DNA of 64,000 nucleotides from Micromonospora rubida (GCF_009908295.1 NZ_JAAALO010000001.1:1-64000); one strand, 5' to 3'. Positions 43,622 to 52,819 are shown, numbered from the stretch's first letter. The notes: generated by a model not told the origin, from the letters alone. Numbers and translations are program-made.

Positions 43622-43822
43622 ATGTGCCAGCACCAACCCACCTGCCCCTCCGCCGAAGCGACCGACAGGGAGGCAGCCCGGGTCCTCGCCTGCTTCCCTG
43701 AGCAGGGCTGGAGCCTGCTCTGCAACGGTGTCATCGTTTTCGAGGACACCGGCGAGCTCCTCCCCGACGGCAGCACCATCGCCCCCCACCGCGGTCCCGC
43801 CCGCCACGCCCTCGTCGCCTGA
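43622..43822 (+). CDS. DUF5999 family small protein
   Basis: A 66-residue protein beginning MCQHQPTCPSAEATDREAA and containing EQGWSLLCNGVIVFEDTG and LLPDGSTIAPHR, which is the widespread actinobacterial DUF5999 pattern. The Cys/His cluster at the N-terminus (C2, H4, C8) and a later Cys could bind a metal; that is inference. CGGAGAA stands at the right distance before the ATG. It is a single gene divergent from pabB and closed by a strong terminator. Function unknown. Confidence 0.85.
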   Translation: MCQHQPTCPSAEATDREAARVLACFPEQGWSLLCNGVIVFEDTGELLPDGSTIAPHRGPARHALVA

Positions 43823-43908
43823 CCGTTCACCCAGCGTCAACCTGCCGCGCCCCGTCGACCGCAGGCCGTCCCCGGCCCCGCGACCAGCCCGCCCCGGGTC
43901 GACGCACC

Positions 43909-43939
43909 CGCCGGGGCGGCGCGAACCACCGCCCCGGCG
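43909..43939. terminator. bidirectional terminator between DUF5999 and gcvP genes
   Basis: CGCCGGGGCGG (43909-43919) and CCGCCCCGGCG (43929-43939) are perfect 11-bp arms around a 9-base loop, 10 bases before the gcvP stop and 86 after the DUF5999 stop. Confidence 0.8.
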
Positions 43940-43949
43940 AGCCCCGACG

Positions 43950-46772
43950 TCACAGCTCGAACGCCTCCGCCGGTGGACACGAGCACATCAGGTTCCGGTC
44001 GCCGTACGCGCCGTCGATCCGCCGCACCGGCGGCCAGTACTTCCCGGCCCGGTCCGTCCCCGCCGGGTACGCCCCCACCGACCGCGGGTACGGGTGCGGC
44101 CACTCGTCGCCGGCCACCATGGCCGCCGTGTGCGGGGCGTTCGCCAGCGGATTGTCGCCCGCCGGCCACTCACCCGAGCCCACCTTGTCGATCTCCGCCC
44201 GGATCGCGATCATCGCGGCGCAGAACCGGTCCAGCTCGGCCAGGTCCTCGCTTTCCGTCGGCTCCACCATCAACGTCCCCGCCACCGGGAACGACATCGT
44301 CGGCGCGTGGAACCCGTAGTCGATCAGCCGCTTCGCCACGTCGTCGACCGTGACCCCGGTCGCCTTCGTCACCGGCCGCAGGTCCAGGATGCACTCGTGC
44401 GCCACCAGGCCCTTGTTGCCCGCGTACAACACCGGGAAGTGTTCCCGCAGCCGCACCGCCACGTAGTTCGCGGCCAGCACCGCCACCCCCGTCGCCCGGG
44501 TCAGGCCCGCCGCGCCCATCATCCGCAGGTACGCCCACGGGATCGGCAGGATCCCCGCCGACCCGTACCGGGCCGCCGAGATCGCCGGCCGGCCCGACTC
44601 CGGCTCCCCCACCGGGTCGCCGGGCAGGAACGCCGCCAGGTGCGCCCGCACCGCCACCGGGCCCACCCCCGGGCCGCCCCCGCCGTGCGGGATGCAGAAC
44701 GTCTTGTGCAGGTTCAGGTGTGACACGTCCGCCCCGAACCGGCCCGGCTTGGCGAACCCGACCAGGGCGTTGAGGTTCGCCCCGTCGACGTACACCTGAC
44801 CGCCCGCGTCGTGGACCCTCGCACACAACTGGGCGATGCCCGTCTCGTACACCCCGTGCGTCGACGGGTACGTCACCATGATCGCCGCGAGCGCGTCCCG
44901 ATGCTTGTCGATCTTCGCGTCGAGGTCGGCCAGGTCGACGTTGCCGTCGCCGTCGCAGCCCACCACGACCACCCGCATTCCCGCCATCACCGCGGACGCC
45001 GCGTTCGTGCCGTGCGCCGACGACGGGATCAGGCACACGTCCCGGTGCCCCTCGCCCCGGTCCCGGTGGTACGCGCGGATCGCCAGCAGCCCCGCCAGCT
45101 CCCCCTGCGACCCGGCGTTGGGCTGCACGCTGACCGCGTCGTAGCCGGTCACCTCCGCCAGCCACCCCTCCAGCTGGGCGATCATCTCCCGGTACCCGGC
45201 CGTCTGCCCGGCCGGCGCGAACGGGTGCACGTGGGCGAATTCCGCCCAGCTCACCGGCTCCATCTCCGTGGTCGCGTTCAGCTTCATCGTGCACGACCCC
45301 AGCGGGATCATCCCCCGGTCCAGGGCGTAGTCGAAGTCCGCCAGCCGCCGCACGTACCGCAGCATCGCCGTCTCCGAGTGGTGGCTGCGGAACACCGGAT
45401 GGGTGAGGAAGTCCGAGGTGCGCGCCAACGCCGCCGGCAGAGCCGCGTCCACGTCCCCGTCGACCCCGGCCACCCCGAACGCCGCCCACACCGCCGACAG
45501 GTGCGCCGCCGTGGTCGTCTCGTCGCAGGAGATCCCCACCCGGTCGGCGTCGACCAGGCGCAGGTTCACCCCCTGACCGGCCGCGGCGGCCACCACCTGC
45601 GCGGCCCGGCCCGGCACGCGCGCGGTGACCGTGTCGAAGAACGCGACGTCCGCCACCGCCACCCCGCCGGCGCGCAGCCCGGCCGCGAGCCGCGCCGCCA
45701 TGCCATGGGTGCGCTCCGCGATGCCCCGCAGCCCGTCCGGGCCGTGGTAGACGGCGTACATGCCGGCCATCACCGCCAGGAGCACCTGCGCGGTGCAGAT
45801 GTTGCTGGTCGCCTTCTCCCGCCGGATGTGCTGCTCACGGGTCTGCAACGCCAACCGGTACGCCGGGTTGCCGTCGGCGTCGCGGGACACCCCGACCAGC
45901 CGGCCCGGCAGCATCCGCTCCAACCCCGAGCGCACCGCCAGGTACCCGGCGTGCGGGCCACCGAAGCCCATCGGCACCCCGAACCGCTGGGTGGTGCCGG
46001 CGGCCACGTCCACGCCGATCTCCCCCGGCGGGCGCAGCAACGTCAACGCCAGCAGGTCCGCCGCCACGCACACCAGCGCCCCCACCTCGTGCGCCGCCGC
46101 CACCAGCGCGGCGTGGTCCCGCACCGCCCCGGACGCCCCCGGGTACTGCAGGTGCAGGCCGAAGAACTCCGCCGGCAGTTCCTCGGCGTCGACGTCGAGC
46201 ACCCGCACCTCGATGCCCAACGGCTCGGCCCGGCTGGTGATCACCGCGAGGGTCTGCGGCAACGTGTCGGCGTCGACGACGTACACGCTGCTGCGGCTCT
46301 TCGACGCGCGGCGGGCCAGGGTCATGGCCTCCGCCGCGGCGGTGCCCTCGTCGAGCATCGAGGCGTTCGCGGTGGCCAGCCCCGTCAGGTCGGTGACCAT
46401 CGTCTGGAAGTTCAGCAGCGCCTCCAGCCGGCCCTGGCTGATCTCCGGCTGGTACGGGGTGTACGCCGTGTACCACGCCGGGCTCTCCAGCACGTTGCGG
46501 CGGATCACCGCCGGGGTGTGCGTGCCGTGGTAGCCCAACCCGATCATCGACACGGCGACGGTGTTGCGGGCGGCCAGGGCCCGCAGCTCGGCCAGGGCGT
46601 CGTGCTCGCTGGCCGGCTCCGGGAGGGCCAGGGTGCCGTGCCAGCGGATCACCTCGGGGATCGCGGCGTCCATCAGCTCGTCGACCGAGTCGTAGCCGAC
46701 GGCCTCCAGCATGCGGCGCTCGTCGGCCGGGTCGGGGCCGATGTGACGGGCGGCGAACTGCTCTGCGGTCAT
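43950..46772 (-). CDS. gcvP: glycine dehydrogenase (decarboxylating), P protein
   Basis: A 940-residue PLP enzyme of the glycine cleavage system. It decarboxylates glycine and passes the aminomethyl group to the lipoyl arm of GcvH (gene at 55138). It is a full fused P1-P2 type: the N-terminal half begins [17 protein letters not shown], and the C-terminal half carries the PLP lysine in [21 protein letters not shown]. The ATG at 46772 is chosen by homology, with GGGAG upstream; the frame continues up into the riboswitch. A glycine riboswitch precedes it. In mycobacteria the same locus ends with gcvB after garA-merR; here other genes have come in between. Confidence 0.95.
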   Translation of the reverse strand: MTAEQFAARHIGPDPADERRMLEAVGYDSVDELMDAAIPEVIRWHGTLALPEPASEHDALAELRALAARNTVAVSMIGLGYHGTHTPAVIRRNVLESPAWYTAYTPYQPEISQGRLEALLNFQTMVTDLTGLATANASMLDEGTAAAEAMTLARRASKSRSSVYVVDADTLPQTLAVITSRAEPLGIEVRVLDVDAEELPAEFFGLHLQYPGASGAVRDHAALVAAAHEVGALVCVAADLLALTLLRPPGEIGVDVAAGTTQRFGVPMGFGGPHAGYLAVRSGLERMLPGRLVGVSRDADGNPAYRLALQTREQHIRREKATSNICTAQVLLAVMAGMYAVYHGPDGLRGIAERTHGMAARLAAGLRAGGVAVADVAFFDTVTARVPGRAAQVVAAAAGQGVNLRLVDADRVGISCDETTTAAHLSAVWAAFGVAGVDGDVDAALPAALARTSDFLTHPVFRSHHSETAMLRYVRRLADFDYALDRGMIPLGSCTMKLNATTEMEPVSWAEFAHVHPFAPAGQTAGYREMIAQLEGWLAEVTGYDAVSVQPNAGSQGELAGLLAIRAYHRDRGEGHRDVCLIPSSAHGTNAASAVMAGMRVVVVGCDGDGNVDLADLDAKIDKHRDALAAIMVTYPSTHGVYETGIAQLCARVHDAGGQVYVDGANLNALVGFAKPGRFGADVSHLNLHKTFCIPHGGGGPGVGPVAVRAHLAAFLPGDPVGEPESGRPAISAARYGSAGILPIPWAYLRMMGAAGLTRATGVAVLAANYVAVRLREHFPVLYAGNKGLVAHECILDLRPVTKATGVTVDDVAKRLIDYGFHAPTMSFPVAGTLMVEPTESEDLAELDRFCAAMIAIRAEIDKVGSGEWPAGDNPLANAPHTAAMVAGDEWPHPYPRSVGAYPAGTDRAGKYWPPVRRIDGAYGDRNLMCSCPPAEAFEL

Positions 46773-46837
46773 GGCGGCGCTCCCGGGAAGGGGTGAGGTC
46801 GACAGGTCGGCCTCCCCCTGAGTCACACCCCGGGAAG

Positions 46838-46948
46838 GGTGCTCCACAGTGCCTGCCCACGAGGTCCTTTTGCCTGAGAGGTTCCGGGGAGGAAGCTGCC
46901 CCTTCGGCGCCGCCGGCAATGATCACCGAGCGGTCTCTCCCACGTGGG
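46838..46948 (-). ncRNA. glycine riboswitch
   Basis: On the minus strand the conserved elements appear in order: GTGGGAGAGACC, GCCGAAGGGGCA, and CTCTCAGGCAAAAGGACC (46863-46880), followed by CACTGTGGAGC, which resembles the ghost/second-aptamer beginning of single-aptamer forms. It lies about 65 bases upstream of the gcvP start. Binding of glycine would turn on expression of the cleavage enzyme. One complete aptamer is seen. Ends are approximate. Confidence 0.9.
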
Positions 46949-47030
46949 GTACCGGCGACACCCACGCTACCAGCGCGGCCGTTACGGGCGGAGGTCGTCC
47001 CCCCGAGGAGTGGATCACCGGGGTGGCGGG

Positions 47031-47921
47031 TCAGCCCGCGGCCGACGCCGCCCACCCACCGGCCGCGCCGGCGGCCGCCTCCAGGGTCGGGACGAGCCGG
47101 TCGGCCAGCGCCGGCAGCAGCGCGCCGAGCGGCGCGTCGGCCCGCACGGCGGCGTACCCGTCGCCCCGGGTCGCCCCCTGGTTGACGATCGCCACCGCGA
47201 TGCCCCGTTTCGCCGCCCGGATCACGAACCGGCGCCCCGACATCACCGTCAACGACGACCCGAGCACCAGCAGCGACCGGGCCCCCTCGACCAGGTCGAA
47301 GCAGCGGGCCACCCGGGCGGCGGGAACCGTCTCCCCGAAGAACACCACGTCCGGTTTCAGCATCCCGGTGCGGCAGAAGCCGCAGTCCACCGTCCGGAAC
47401 CCGGCCACCTCACGGTCGGCGAGATCCACGTCACCGTCGGGGTTGACGGTCGCGGCCACCGCGTCGAACCCCGGGTTGGCCTGCCGCAGCCGCCGGTCCA
47501 GCTCCTCGCGGGAGGTGTGGTTGCCGCAGTCCAGGCACACCACCTCGTCGAGGCCGCCGTGCAGCTGCACCACCGGCTCCGACCCGGCCGCGGTGTGCAG
47601 ACCGTCGACGTTCTGGGTGATCACCGCGTCGACCAGCCCGCCACGCTGCAGGCGGGCCACCGCCCGGTGCCCGCCGTTCGGGGCGGCCCGGGCGATCGTG
47701 CGCCACCCCAGGTGGCTGCGCGCCCAGTACCGCCGCCGCGCCACCGGATCCCCGGTGAACGTCTGGTACGTCATCGGGGTGTGCCGACGGGCCACGCCGC
47801 TGGGCCCCCGATAGTCGGGAATGCCCGACTCGGTGGACAGGCCCGCCCCGCTCAACACCACGACACCGCCCTCGGCGAGCAGCCCCGCCAGCGCGTCGAA
47901 CGTCTCCGTCACGGCATCCAT
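47031..47921 (-). CDS. NAD-dependent protein deacylase, sirtuin family
   Basis: A 296-residue Sir2 protein. NAD-binding VVVLSGAGLSTESGIPDYRGP, ITQNVDGLH, the catalytic His in VVQLHGGLDEVVCLDC, the zinc ligands C-X2-C twice (CLDC and CGFC, widely spaced by a 50-residue insert) and LKPDVVFFGETVP are all present, with VLGSSLTVMSG after them. It would remove acyl groups from lysines with NAD. The insert between the two Cys pairs is typical of class II (SIRT4-like) forms. It starts with ATG at 47921, divergent from the NAD(P)-binding protein gene. Confidence 0.9.
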   Translation of the reverse strand: MDAVTETFDALAGLLAEGGVVVLSGAGLSTESGIPDYRGPSGVARRHTPMTYQTFTGDPVARRRYWARSHLGWRTIARAAPNGGHRAVARLQRGGLVDAVITQNVDGLHTAAGSEPVVQLHGGLDEVVCLDCGNHTSREELDRRLRQANPGFDAVAATVNPDGDVDLADREVAGFRTVDCGFCRTGMLKPDVVFFGETVPAARVARCFDLVEGARSLLVLGSSLTVMSGRRFVIRAAKRGIAVAIVNQGATRGDGYAAVRADAPLGALLPALADRLVPTLEAAAGAAGGWAASAAG

Positions 47922-48017
47922 GCTGCCTCAGCGACGCGCCGCCGGCGAGCACCGGCCCCGTGACCATCCTCGCCGCAGCGCCGGTGCACACGCGCCCCGG
48001 CGGCTACCGTGGCAGGT

Positions 48018-48677
48018 ATGCGCGTCGTCATCGCCGGAGGACACGGCAAGATCGCCCAGCTGCTGCACCGGGAACTCGCCGGCCGCGGCGACACCGCCGT
48101 CGGACTGATCCGCAACCCCGGCCACGCCGCGGCGCTGCGCGCCACCGGCGCCCACCCCGTCGTCTGCGACCTGGAACACACCGACGCCGCCCAGGTCGCC
48201 GCCCACCTCGGCGGCGCCGACGCGGTGGTCTTCGCCGCCGGCGCCGGTCCCGGCAGCGGCGCCGCCCGCAAGGACACCGTCGACCGGGCCGCCGCCGGTC
48301 TGCTCGCCGACGCCGCCGAGCAGACCGGGGTGCGCCGCTACCTGCTGGTCTCCGCCATGGGCGTCGACACCGCCCCACCCGCCGGCACCGACGACGCGTT
48401 CGCCGCCTACCTGCGGGCCAAGAAGGCCGCCGAGGACGACCTCACCGCCCGCGACCTGGACTGGACGGTCCTGCGCCCCGGCCGGCTCACCGACGACCCG
48501 CCCACCGGCCGGATCACCCTGACCCGGCACGCCGACCCCGGGGCGGTCACCCGCGCCGACGTCGCCCGGGTCCTCGTCGCCCTGCTGTATCACCCGGGCA
48601 GCGCCGGCGCGGTCCTGGAACTGGTCGCCGGCAACACTCCGATCGCCGACGCCGTCGCCGAGGTCGTCCGCCCCTGA
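48018..48677 (+). CDS. NAD(P)-binding protein, SDR_a5/biliverdin reductase B-like
   Basis: A 219-residue Rossmann-fold protein. The N-terminal VVIAGGHGKIAQLLHREL is the cofactor loop of extended/atypical SDRs. VCDLEHTDAAQVAAHLGGADAVVFAAGAGPGSG, YLLVSAMGVD and TVLRPGRLTDDPPTGRI follow. It matches the YwnB/BVR-B-like group of NAD(P)H-dependent flavin or quinone reductases and regulators; the substrate is unknown. GGCAGGT precedes the ATG at 48018. It converges on the NO operon. Confidence 0.82.
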   Translation: MRVVIAGGHGKIAQLLHRELAGRGDTAVGLIRNPGHAAALRATGAHPVVCDLEHTDAAQVAAHLGGADAVVFAAGAGPGSGAARKDTVDRAAAGLLADAAEQTGVRRYLLVSAMGVDTAPPAGTDDAFAAYLRAKKAAEDDLTARDLDWTVLRPGRLTDDPPTGRITLTRHADPGAVTRADVARVLVALLYHPGSAGAVLELVAGNTPIADAVAEVVRP

Positions 48678-48761
48678 CCGGCCCCGCGCCGCCGGCCGGG
48701 GTTTCGTTGGGTGAGGCCCGGCGTTCGGTGCCGGCCCGCCCGGCCCGACACCCGCGCGGGG

Positions 48762-49391
48762 TCAGCCGCCGACGGCCTGCCGTAGCTGCTGACTCGCCTC
48801 TCCCGCCGCCGCCGCATCGACCCACAGCTGCTCCGCCTGCGCCGACAGGTGCGCCTGCCACTGGTGCAGGTGCTGCTGCGCCGTCGCCACCGTCGCCAAC
48901 AGCGCCGCGTGCCGCGCCTCCAACTCGCGGATCTGCCGCTGCGGGTCCTCCGACCGCGAATCCGGCCACGTCGGTGTCGCCCCGGCCCGCCGGTGCGCCT
49001 CCGCGAGGATCTCCTCGGCCTGCCGCCGCGCCTCGGCGATGATCTCCGCGCCCTCCTCGCTGGCCTCACCGATCACCCGGTTCGCCTCGTCCTGCGCCCG
49101 CACCGCCAACTCGACCACCATCGGGTCCAGGCCCTGCGGGGCGGTACTCGGCAAGGCGCCGTGCCGCAGCATCTCCACCTGCTGCACCAGGCTCTCGTTC
49201 TCCCGCCGCAACCGCTGCAACTCGCCGTCGAGCAACGCGATCCGCCCGTCGGCCGACCGGGCCACGTCCGTGACCTCGTCGACGGGCATCCACTCGCTGC
49301 CCCGGAACCGCCGCGCCTCCACCTCCCCCAACGCCCGGACCGTGTCCTCCCGCCGGAAACCGGCGGCCGCGTCGCCGTGCTCCACGCTCAT
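48762..49391 (-). CDS. DivIVA-like coiled-coil protein, last gene of the NO synthase operon
   Basis: A 209-residue helical protein. The N-terminal part (RRFRGSEWMPVDEVTDVARSADGRIALLDGELQRLRRENESLVQQVEML) resembles the DivIVA/Wag31 lipid-binding and first coiled-coil region. The rest is coiled coil, with a segment VVELAVRAQDEANRVIGEASEEGAEIIAEARRQAEEILAEA typical of DivIVA-family proteins. It may localise a partner to membranes or poles. Its ATG overlaps the stop of the globin-reductase gene by 4 bases (ATGA), so it is translationally coupled. Why a DivIVA-like protein is tied to NO metabolism is unclear. Confidence 0.8.
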   Translation of the reverse strand: MSVEHGDAAAGFRREDTVRALGEVEARRFRGSEWMPVDEVTDVARSADGRIALLDGELQRLRRENESLVQQVEMLRHGALPSTAPQGLDPMVVELAVRAQDEANRVIGEASEEGAEIIAEARRQAEEILAEAHRRAGATPTWPDSRSEDPQRQIRELEARHAALLATVATAQQHLHQWQAHLSAQAEQLWVDAAAAGEASQQLRQAVGG

Positions 49392-50605
49392 CGCGCACCC
49401 GTCCCGGTGAAGTCCCGCGCCGGCGCGACCGCCGGGTCCGCGAGAGGCGGATAGAGCGAATGGTCGTAACTCTCGGCCAGGATCCGCTCCGCCGGCACAC
49501 CCGTGGACACCAGGAGCCCGATCGTCTCCCGGGTCATCTCCGGGCTGCCACACACCAACACGTCGGTGTCCCGCCACGGGCCCAACCGGCCCGCCGTGTC
49601 CGCCGCCGTGCCCACCGCACCCGACCACTGCCACCCGACCTCCACCGTCGGCACGTACCGCAGCCACCCCCCGGCCCCACCGGAGGGCCACGTCGACGCC
49701 AACTCCCGCAACGCCCGATCGTCGTACAGGTCCTCCGCGGTCCGCCCGCCCACCACCAGCGTCGTCGCCCGCCCCGGCCCCTGCCGCAGCGCCTCCACCA
49801 CCGCCCGCAGCGGCGCCAACCCCGTCCCCCCTGCCACCAGCAGCAACGGCAGGTGCGGCGACCGGTCGTACGACGACAACGCCGTGCCCACCGGGGTACC
49901 CAACAACACCTGGTCACCCGCCCGCAGCCGGCGCACCAGATGGGTGGAGAACCGGCCCGCCGCGCGGACGTGGAACTCGATCGTCCCGTCCAGGCGCGGC
50001 GCGTTGGCCGGCGACAGGTACCGCCACACCCGCAGCTGCGGCACCTGCACCGGCAGGGACTGCCCCGGCAGGTAGTCGCACAGATAGTTGGGCCGGACCG
50101 TGAACACGCACACGTCCGCGCGGCGCCGCTGCACCGACAGGACCTCCGCCTCCCAGTACGGCGGCGTCGACCGTTCCGCCTCCGTGGCCCCCGTCAGCAT
50201 CAACCGCGACACCACCTCGTACGCCGAAGCCCACTGCGCCCGCAACTGCGGGGTCCACCGTGGCCCGAGGAACCGCTCCAACGTCGCCAGCAACGCCTGT
50301 CCCACCCACACGTAGTGCCACTCCCCCATCGGCACCTCCCGGCCCTGCCGGTCCGTGCCCCGGAACCGGCGGTGATCCGCCCCCAACCGGTGCGCGAACG
50401 CCGACAACTCCCGCTCGTCGTCGACGTGGGACACGATGTGCCCCAACGCCGCCAGCAGCTTGTCCTCCTGATAGCTCATGTTCGTCGGGAACATCGACCG
50501 CGCCTCCGGCGCGATCACGAACAGGGTGGCGTAGAAGTACTTCGCCGCCTCAGGACCTGCCGCGCAGAACTGCGCCCAACTCTGCCGCAACGCCAGGACG
50601 TCCAC
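49388..50605 (-). CDS. globin-FAD/NAD reductase (flavohemoglobin-like), NO synthase partner
   Basis: A 405-residue fusion. Residues 1-140 are a globin with B10 Tyr25 (AKYFYATLF), a Gln at about 46 (SYQEDKLLAAL) near the distal position, and proximal His78 (GADHRRFR). Residues of about 150-260 bind FAD (VWRYLSPANAP, a variant of the R-x-Y-S motif) and about 260-395 bind NAD(P) (LLLVAGGTGLAPLRAVVEAL, VCGSPEMTR). Flavohemoglobins turn NO into nitrate. Here the gene starts 3 bases after the NO synthase oxygenase stop, so it may instead deliver electrons to that enzyme, which has no reductase of its own, or protect the cell from its product. Confidence 0.88.
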   Translation of the reverse strand: MDVLALRQSWAQFCAAGPEAAKYFYATLFVIAPEARSMFPTNMSYQEDKLLAALGHIVSHVDDERELSAFAHRLGADHRRFRGTDRQGREVPMGEWHYVWVGQALLATLERFLGPRWTPQLRAQWASAYEVVSRLMLTGATEAERSTPPYWEAEVLSVQRRRADVCVFTVRPNYLCDYLPGQSLPVQVPQLRVWRYLSPANAPRLDGTIEFHVRAAGRFSTHLVRRLRAGDQVLLGTPVGTALSSYDRSPHLPLLLVAGGTGLAPLRAVVEALRQGPGRATTLVVGGRTAEDLYDDRALRELASTWPSGGAGGWLRYVPTVEVGWQWSGAVGTAADTAGRLGPWRDTDVLVCGSPEMTRETIGLLVSTGVPAERILAESYDHSLYPPLADPAVAPARDFTGTGAR

Positions 50606-50608
50606 GCC

Positions 50609-51877
50609 TCAGTCCTCCCGCCTGCGGGCGGCGTCGTGCCGCTCCCGCAGGGTCAGCTCCGCCACACCGGCCGGCCCGTACGCGCGGTCCGCCGGCCACA
50701 GGTTCGGGTTCGGCACCCGCGTGTCGTAGTAACGGTGGTGCACCGGGTGCAACGCCGCCCACCCCACACTGCCGTTGAGCCACGACCAGTCACCGTGCAC
50801 GGGCCGTCCGGCCCGTTCCTCCTGCGCGCAGAACTTCATGAACATTTCCGACTCGGTGTGCGGATCCGACACCCGCACCCCCGCCAGCCCGAACGAGTGC
50901 AGCACCGCCTGGTTGAGCACCAACACCGCGTGTTCCCGCCACAGCGTGTCCTCCCGCGAGGTGTCCAACCCCAGTCCCCGCGCGACCGGCAGCAACTGGT
51001 CGTACCGGTCCCGGTCGCCCATGTTGCGCGTTCCGATCTCGTCACTGAGGTAGTGCCCGTTGAACGGGGCGCAGCTGTAGTCCACCCCACCGAGGCGCAA
51101 CCGCATGTTGCTGATCACCGGCAGGGCGTGCCACCGCAGCCGCAACTCCTCGAACCACGGGTACGCCGGATGCGTCAACGCGACCTCCCGTACCAGGTCC
51201 CGCGGCACCTGCATCAGCGTCGGATCCTCGTACGCCGTCTCGATCACCCACGGCAGCAGGTCGAACCGGCCCGGCACCGGCGGTGGGCTCCACCCCGACC
51301 GCAGCGCCGCGTCCGTCATCGCCACCTGCGCCGGATCACCCAGCACCGATCCGCCGTCGCCCCGGTGTCCGCAGTAGCGGATCAACTGGTCGTTCCAGAT
51401 CCGCGCCCGCGGCCCCACCTGCGGCCGGTCCGGCGCGAACACCGTCATCACCGACTGGATCCGGCCGTTGTTGTCCGCCACCGCCAGGTGCTGCGCCAAC
51501 TCCTGTGCGATCCCCGCCACCGTCATCACATCCCGGCGGTCCCGGACCCGCAGGCCGGCCCACCGCACCCGGCCCACGCAACGCGCCGACTGCCGCCACG
51601 CCACCTTCGCCCCGTACCCCAACTCCTCGCGGGTGTGCCGGTACGTGCCCGTCAGCGCGATCTCCTCCCGCACCTGCGCGATCCGCGCGGCCACCCCCGG
51701 CAGCCGCCGCTCCTCGTGGAACAGGTGCAGGAACTCCGTTGCCTCCGCCAGCACGTCCCCGACGGGCGGCGCCGCCACCCGGCCGGCGTGCGCGACCGGG
51801 CATTGTGCGGCGTCGGCGTCCCCGACACGCCCGCCGACGTCCACCAAGGTCACAGCGGCATGACTGTCAGTTTGCAC
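50609..51877 (-). CDS. nos: bacterial nitric oxide synthase, oxygenase domain
   Basis: A 422-residue heme enzyme that makes NO from arginine. The heme-thiolate motif is WRQSARCVGRVRW with Cys100. The arginine site is PFNGHYLSDEIGTRN with Glu280; most bacterial enzymes have Trp where His275 is here. WNDQLIRYCG, GRFDLLPWVIETAYEDP, WHALPVISNMRLRLGGVDYSCA, and GDWSWLNGSVGWAALHPVHHRYYD are also typical. It is oxygenase only, without calmodulin or reductase parts, and about 55 residues longer at the N-terminus than the Bacillus form. GTG at 51877 starts it, 11 bases inside the preceding small gene. The globin-reductase follows after 3 bases. Confidence 0.93.
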   Translation of the reverse strand: MQTDSHAAVTLVDVGGRVGDADAAQCPVAHAGRVAAPPVGDVLAEATEFLHLFHEERRLPGVAARIAQVREEIALTGTYRHTREELGYGAKVAWRQSARCVGRVRWAGLRVRDRRDVMTVAGIAQELAQHLAVADNNGRIQSVMTVFAPDRPQVGPRARIWNDQLIRYCGHRGDGGSVLGDPAQVAMTDAALRSGWSPPPVPGRFDLLPWVIETAYEDPTLMQVPRDLVREVALTHPAYPWFEELRLRWHALPVISNMRLRLGGVDYSCAPFNGHYLSDEIGTRNMGDRDRYDQLLPVARGLGLDTSREDTLWREHAVLVLNQAVLHSFGLAGVRVSDPHTESEMFMKFCAQEERAGRPVHGDWSWLNGSVGWAALHPVHHRYYDTRVPNPNLWPADRAYGPAGVAELTLRERHDAARRRED

Positions 51878-52055
51878 TACGGTTCAAATCCGATCGTCGG
51901 GCAGGCGACCTCGCCGCTCCCTGCGTCGTCTCCGTCCGCCGACCCCACCATCCGTCACCGACAGTGAGAACCCCGAGGCGGGGGACGAACGCACCTAGGA
52001 TTACCGGCAATGCCACGACTGTCAACAAGACGACGCAAACCCGGAATGTCCACAT
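51867..52055 (-). CDS. probable small single-span membrane protein overlapping the nos start
   Basis: A 62-residue open frame: MWTFRVCVVLLTVVALPVILG is one hydrophobic helix, followed by a polar, Arg-rich tail of about 35 residues with GDGWWGRRTE. Its stop lies 11 bases inside the nos reading frame, the kind of overlap that gives translational coupling. GGACGAG is about 7 bases before the ATG. It is probably the first gene of the NO operon, but it is short and unsupported by a family. An alternative start 14 codons upstream exists. Confidence 0.5.
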   Translation of the reverse strand: MWTFRVCVVLLTVVALPVILGAFVPRLGVLTVGDGWWGRRTETTQGAARSPARRSDLNRSAN

Positions 52056-52234
52056 CGGATGCTCGTCCGCGCGGCCGGACGAACGCGCGTACCCCACGCC
52101 GGACCGCCGGCGTCACCGCAGTCGGGACGACAGCCCCGCCGACTCCGCAGGGGGCCACGCCGGCTGCGGGGACGACACCCGACCGCCCGGCCCGGCCCCC
52201 GCGCCACGGGCACCCACCGCGCCCGCCCGACGCC

Positions 52235-52819
52235 TCAACCGGCCCGCCGACGCGCCCGACGCGCCGCCAACTCGTCACTCACCGAATCAGCCGCGGGCTC
52301 CTCCACGAGCCCGCCCGCCGGCTCCGCCGGCAGATCCGACAGCGAGCCCTCGATCTCCTTGAACGCCCCGCCGATCGCGATGCCGAACACGCCCTGGCCG
52401 CCCTGCAACAGGTCGACCACCTCCTCAGGGGACCGGCACTCGTACACGGTCGTCCCGTCCGAGATCAACGTGATGCCCGCCAGGTCGGCCACCCCCCGCG
52501 ACCGCAACGCCTCGATCGCCTTCCGGATGTTCTGCAACGACACCCCGGCGTCCAGCAACCGCTTCACGACCTTCAACACCACCAGGTCGCGGAACGAGTA
52601 CAGCCGGGACGTCCCCGAACCCGACGCGTCCCGCACACTCGGCACCACCAGCGACGTCCGCGCCCAGTAGTCCAACTGCCGGTACGTGATACCTGCCGCA
52701 TGACACGCCGTCACGCCCCGGTAGCCCACCGCGCCGTCAGCTTCAGACGCCGGCCCCGCCGGCCCCACACCCGCCCCGCGCTGTTGCGTACCAGGCTCGG
52801 GATCTCGCGGCTCGTGCAT
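52235..52819 (-). CDS. MerR-family regulator (Rv1830-like)
   Basis: A 194-residue regulator. The winged helix reads VGYRGVTACHAAGITYRQLDYWARTSLVVPSVRDASGSGTSRLYSFRDLVVLKVVKRLLDAGVSLQNIRKAIEAL, with the MerR recognition pattern. The C-terminal 90 residues include ISDGTTVYECRSPEEVVDLLQGGQGVFGIAIGGAFKEIEG, probably a small effector or dimer domain. GGGGAGG precedes the ATG at 52819. By order (garA, merR, DUF151, merR) it equals M. tuberculosis Rv1830. It lies just upstream of the NO operon on the same strand with a 180-bp gap. Confidence 0.88.
   Translation of the reverse strand: MHEPRDPEPGTQQRGAGVGPAGPASEADGAVGYRGVTACHAAGITYRQLDYWARTSLVVPSVRDASGSGTSRLYSFRDLVVLKVVKRLLDAGVSLQNIRKAIEALRSRGVADLAGITLISDGTTVYECRSPEEVVDLLQGGQGVFGIAIGGAFKEIEGSLSDLPAEPAGGLVEEPAADSVSDELAARRARRRAG

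Noticed and set aside
51876..51905. GGTTCAAATCC resembling a tRNA T-loop
   Set aside because: The flanking bases do not pair as a T-stem and no acceptor, D or anticodon arm can be drawn around it. It lies at the nos start.
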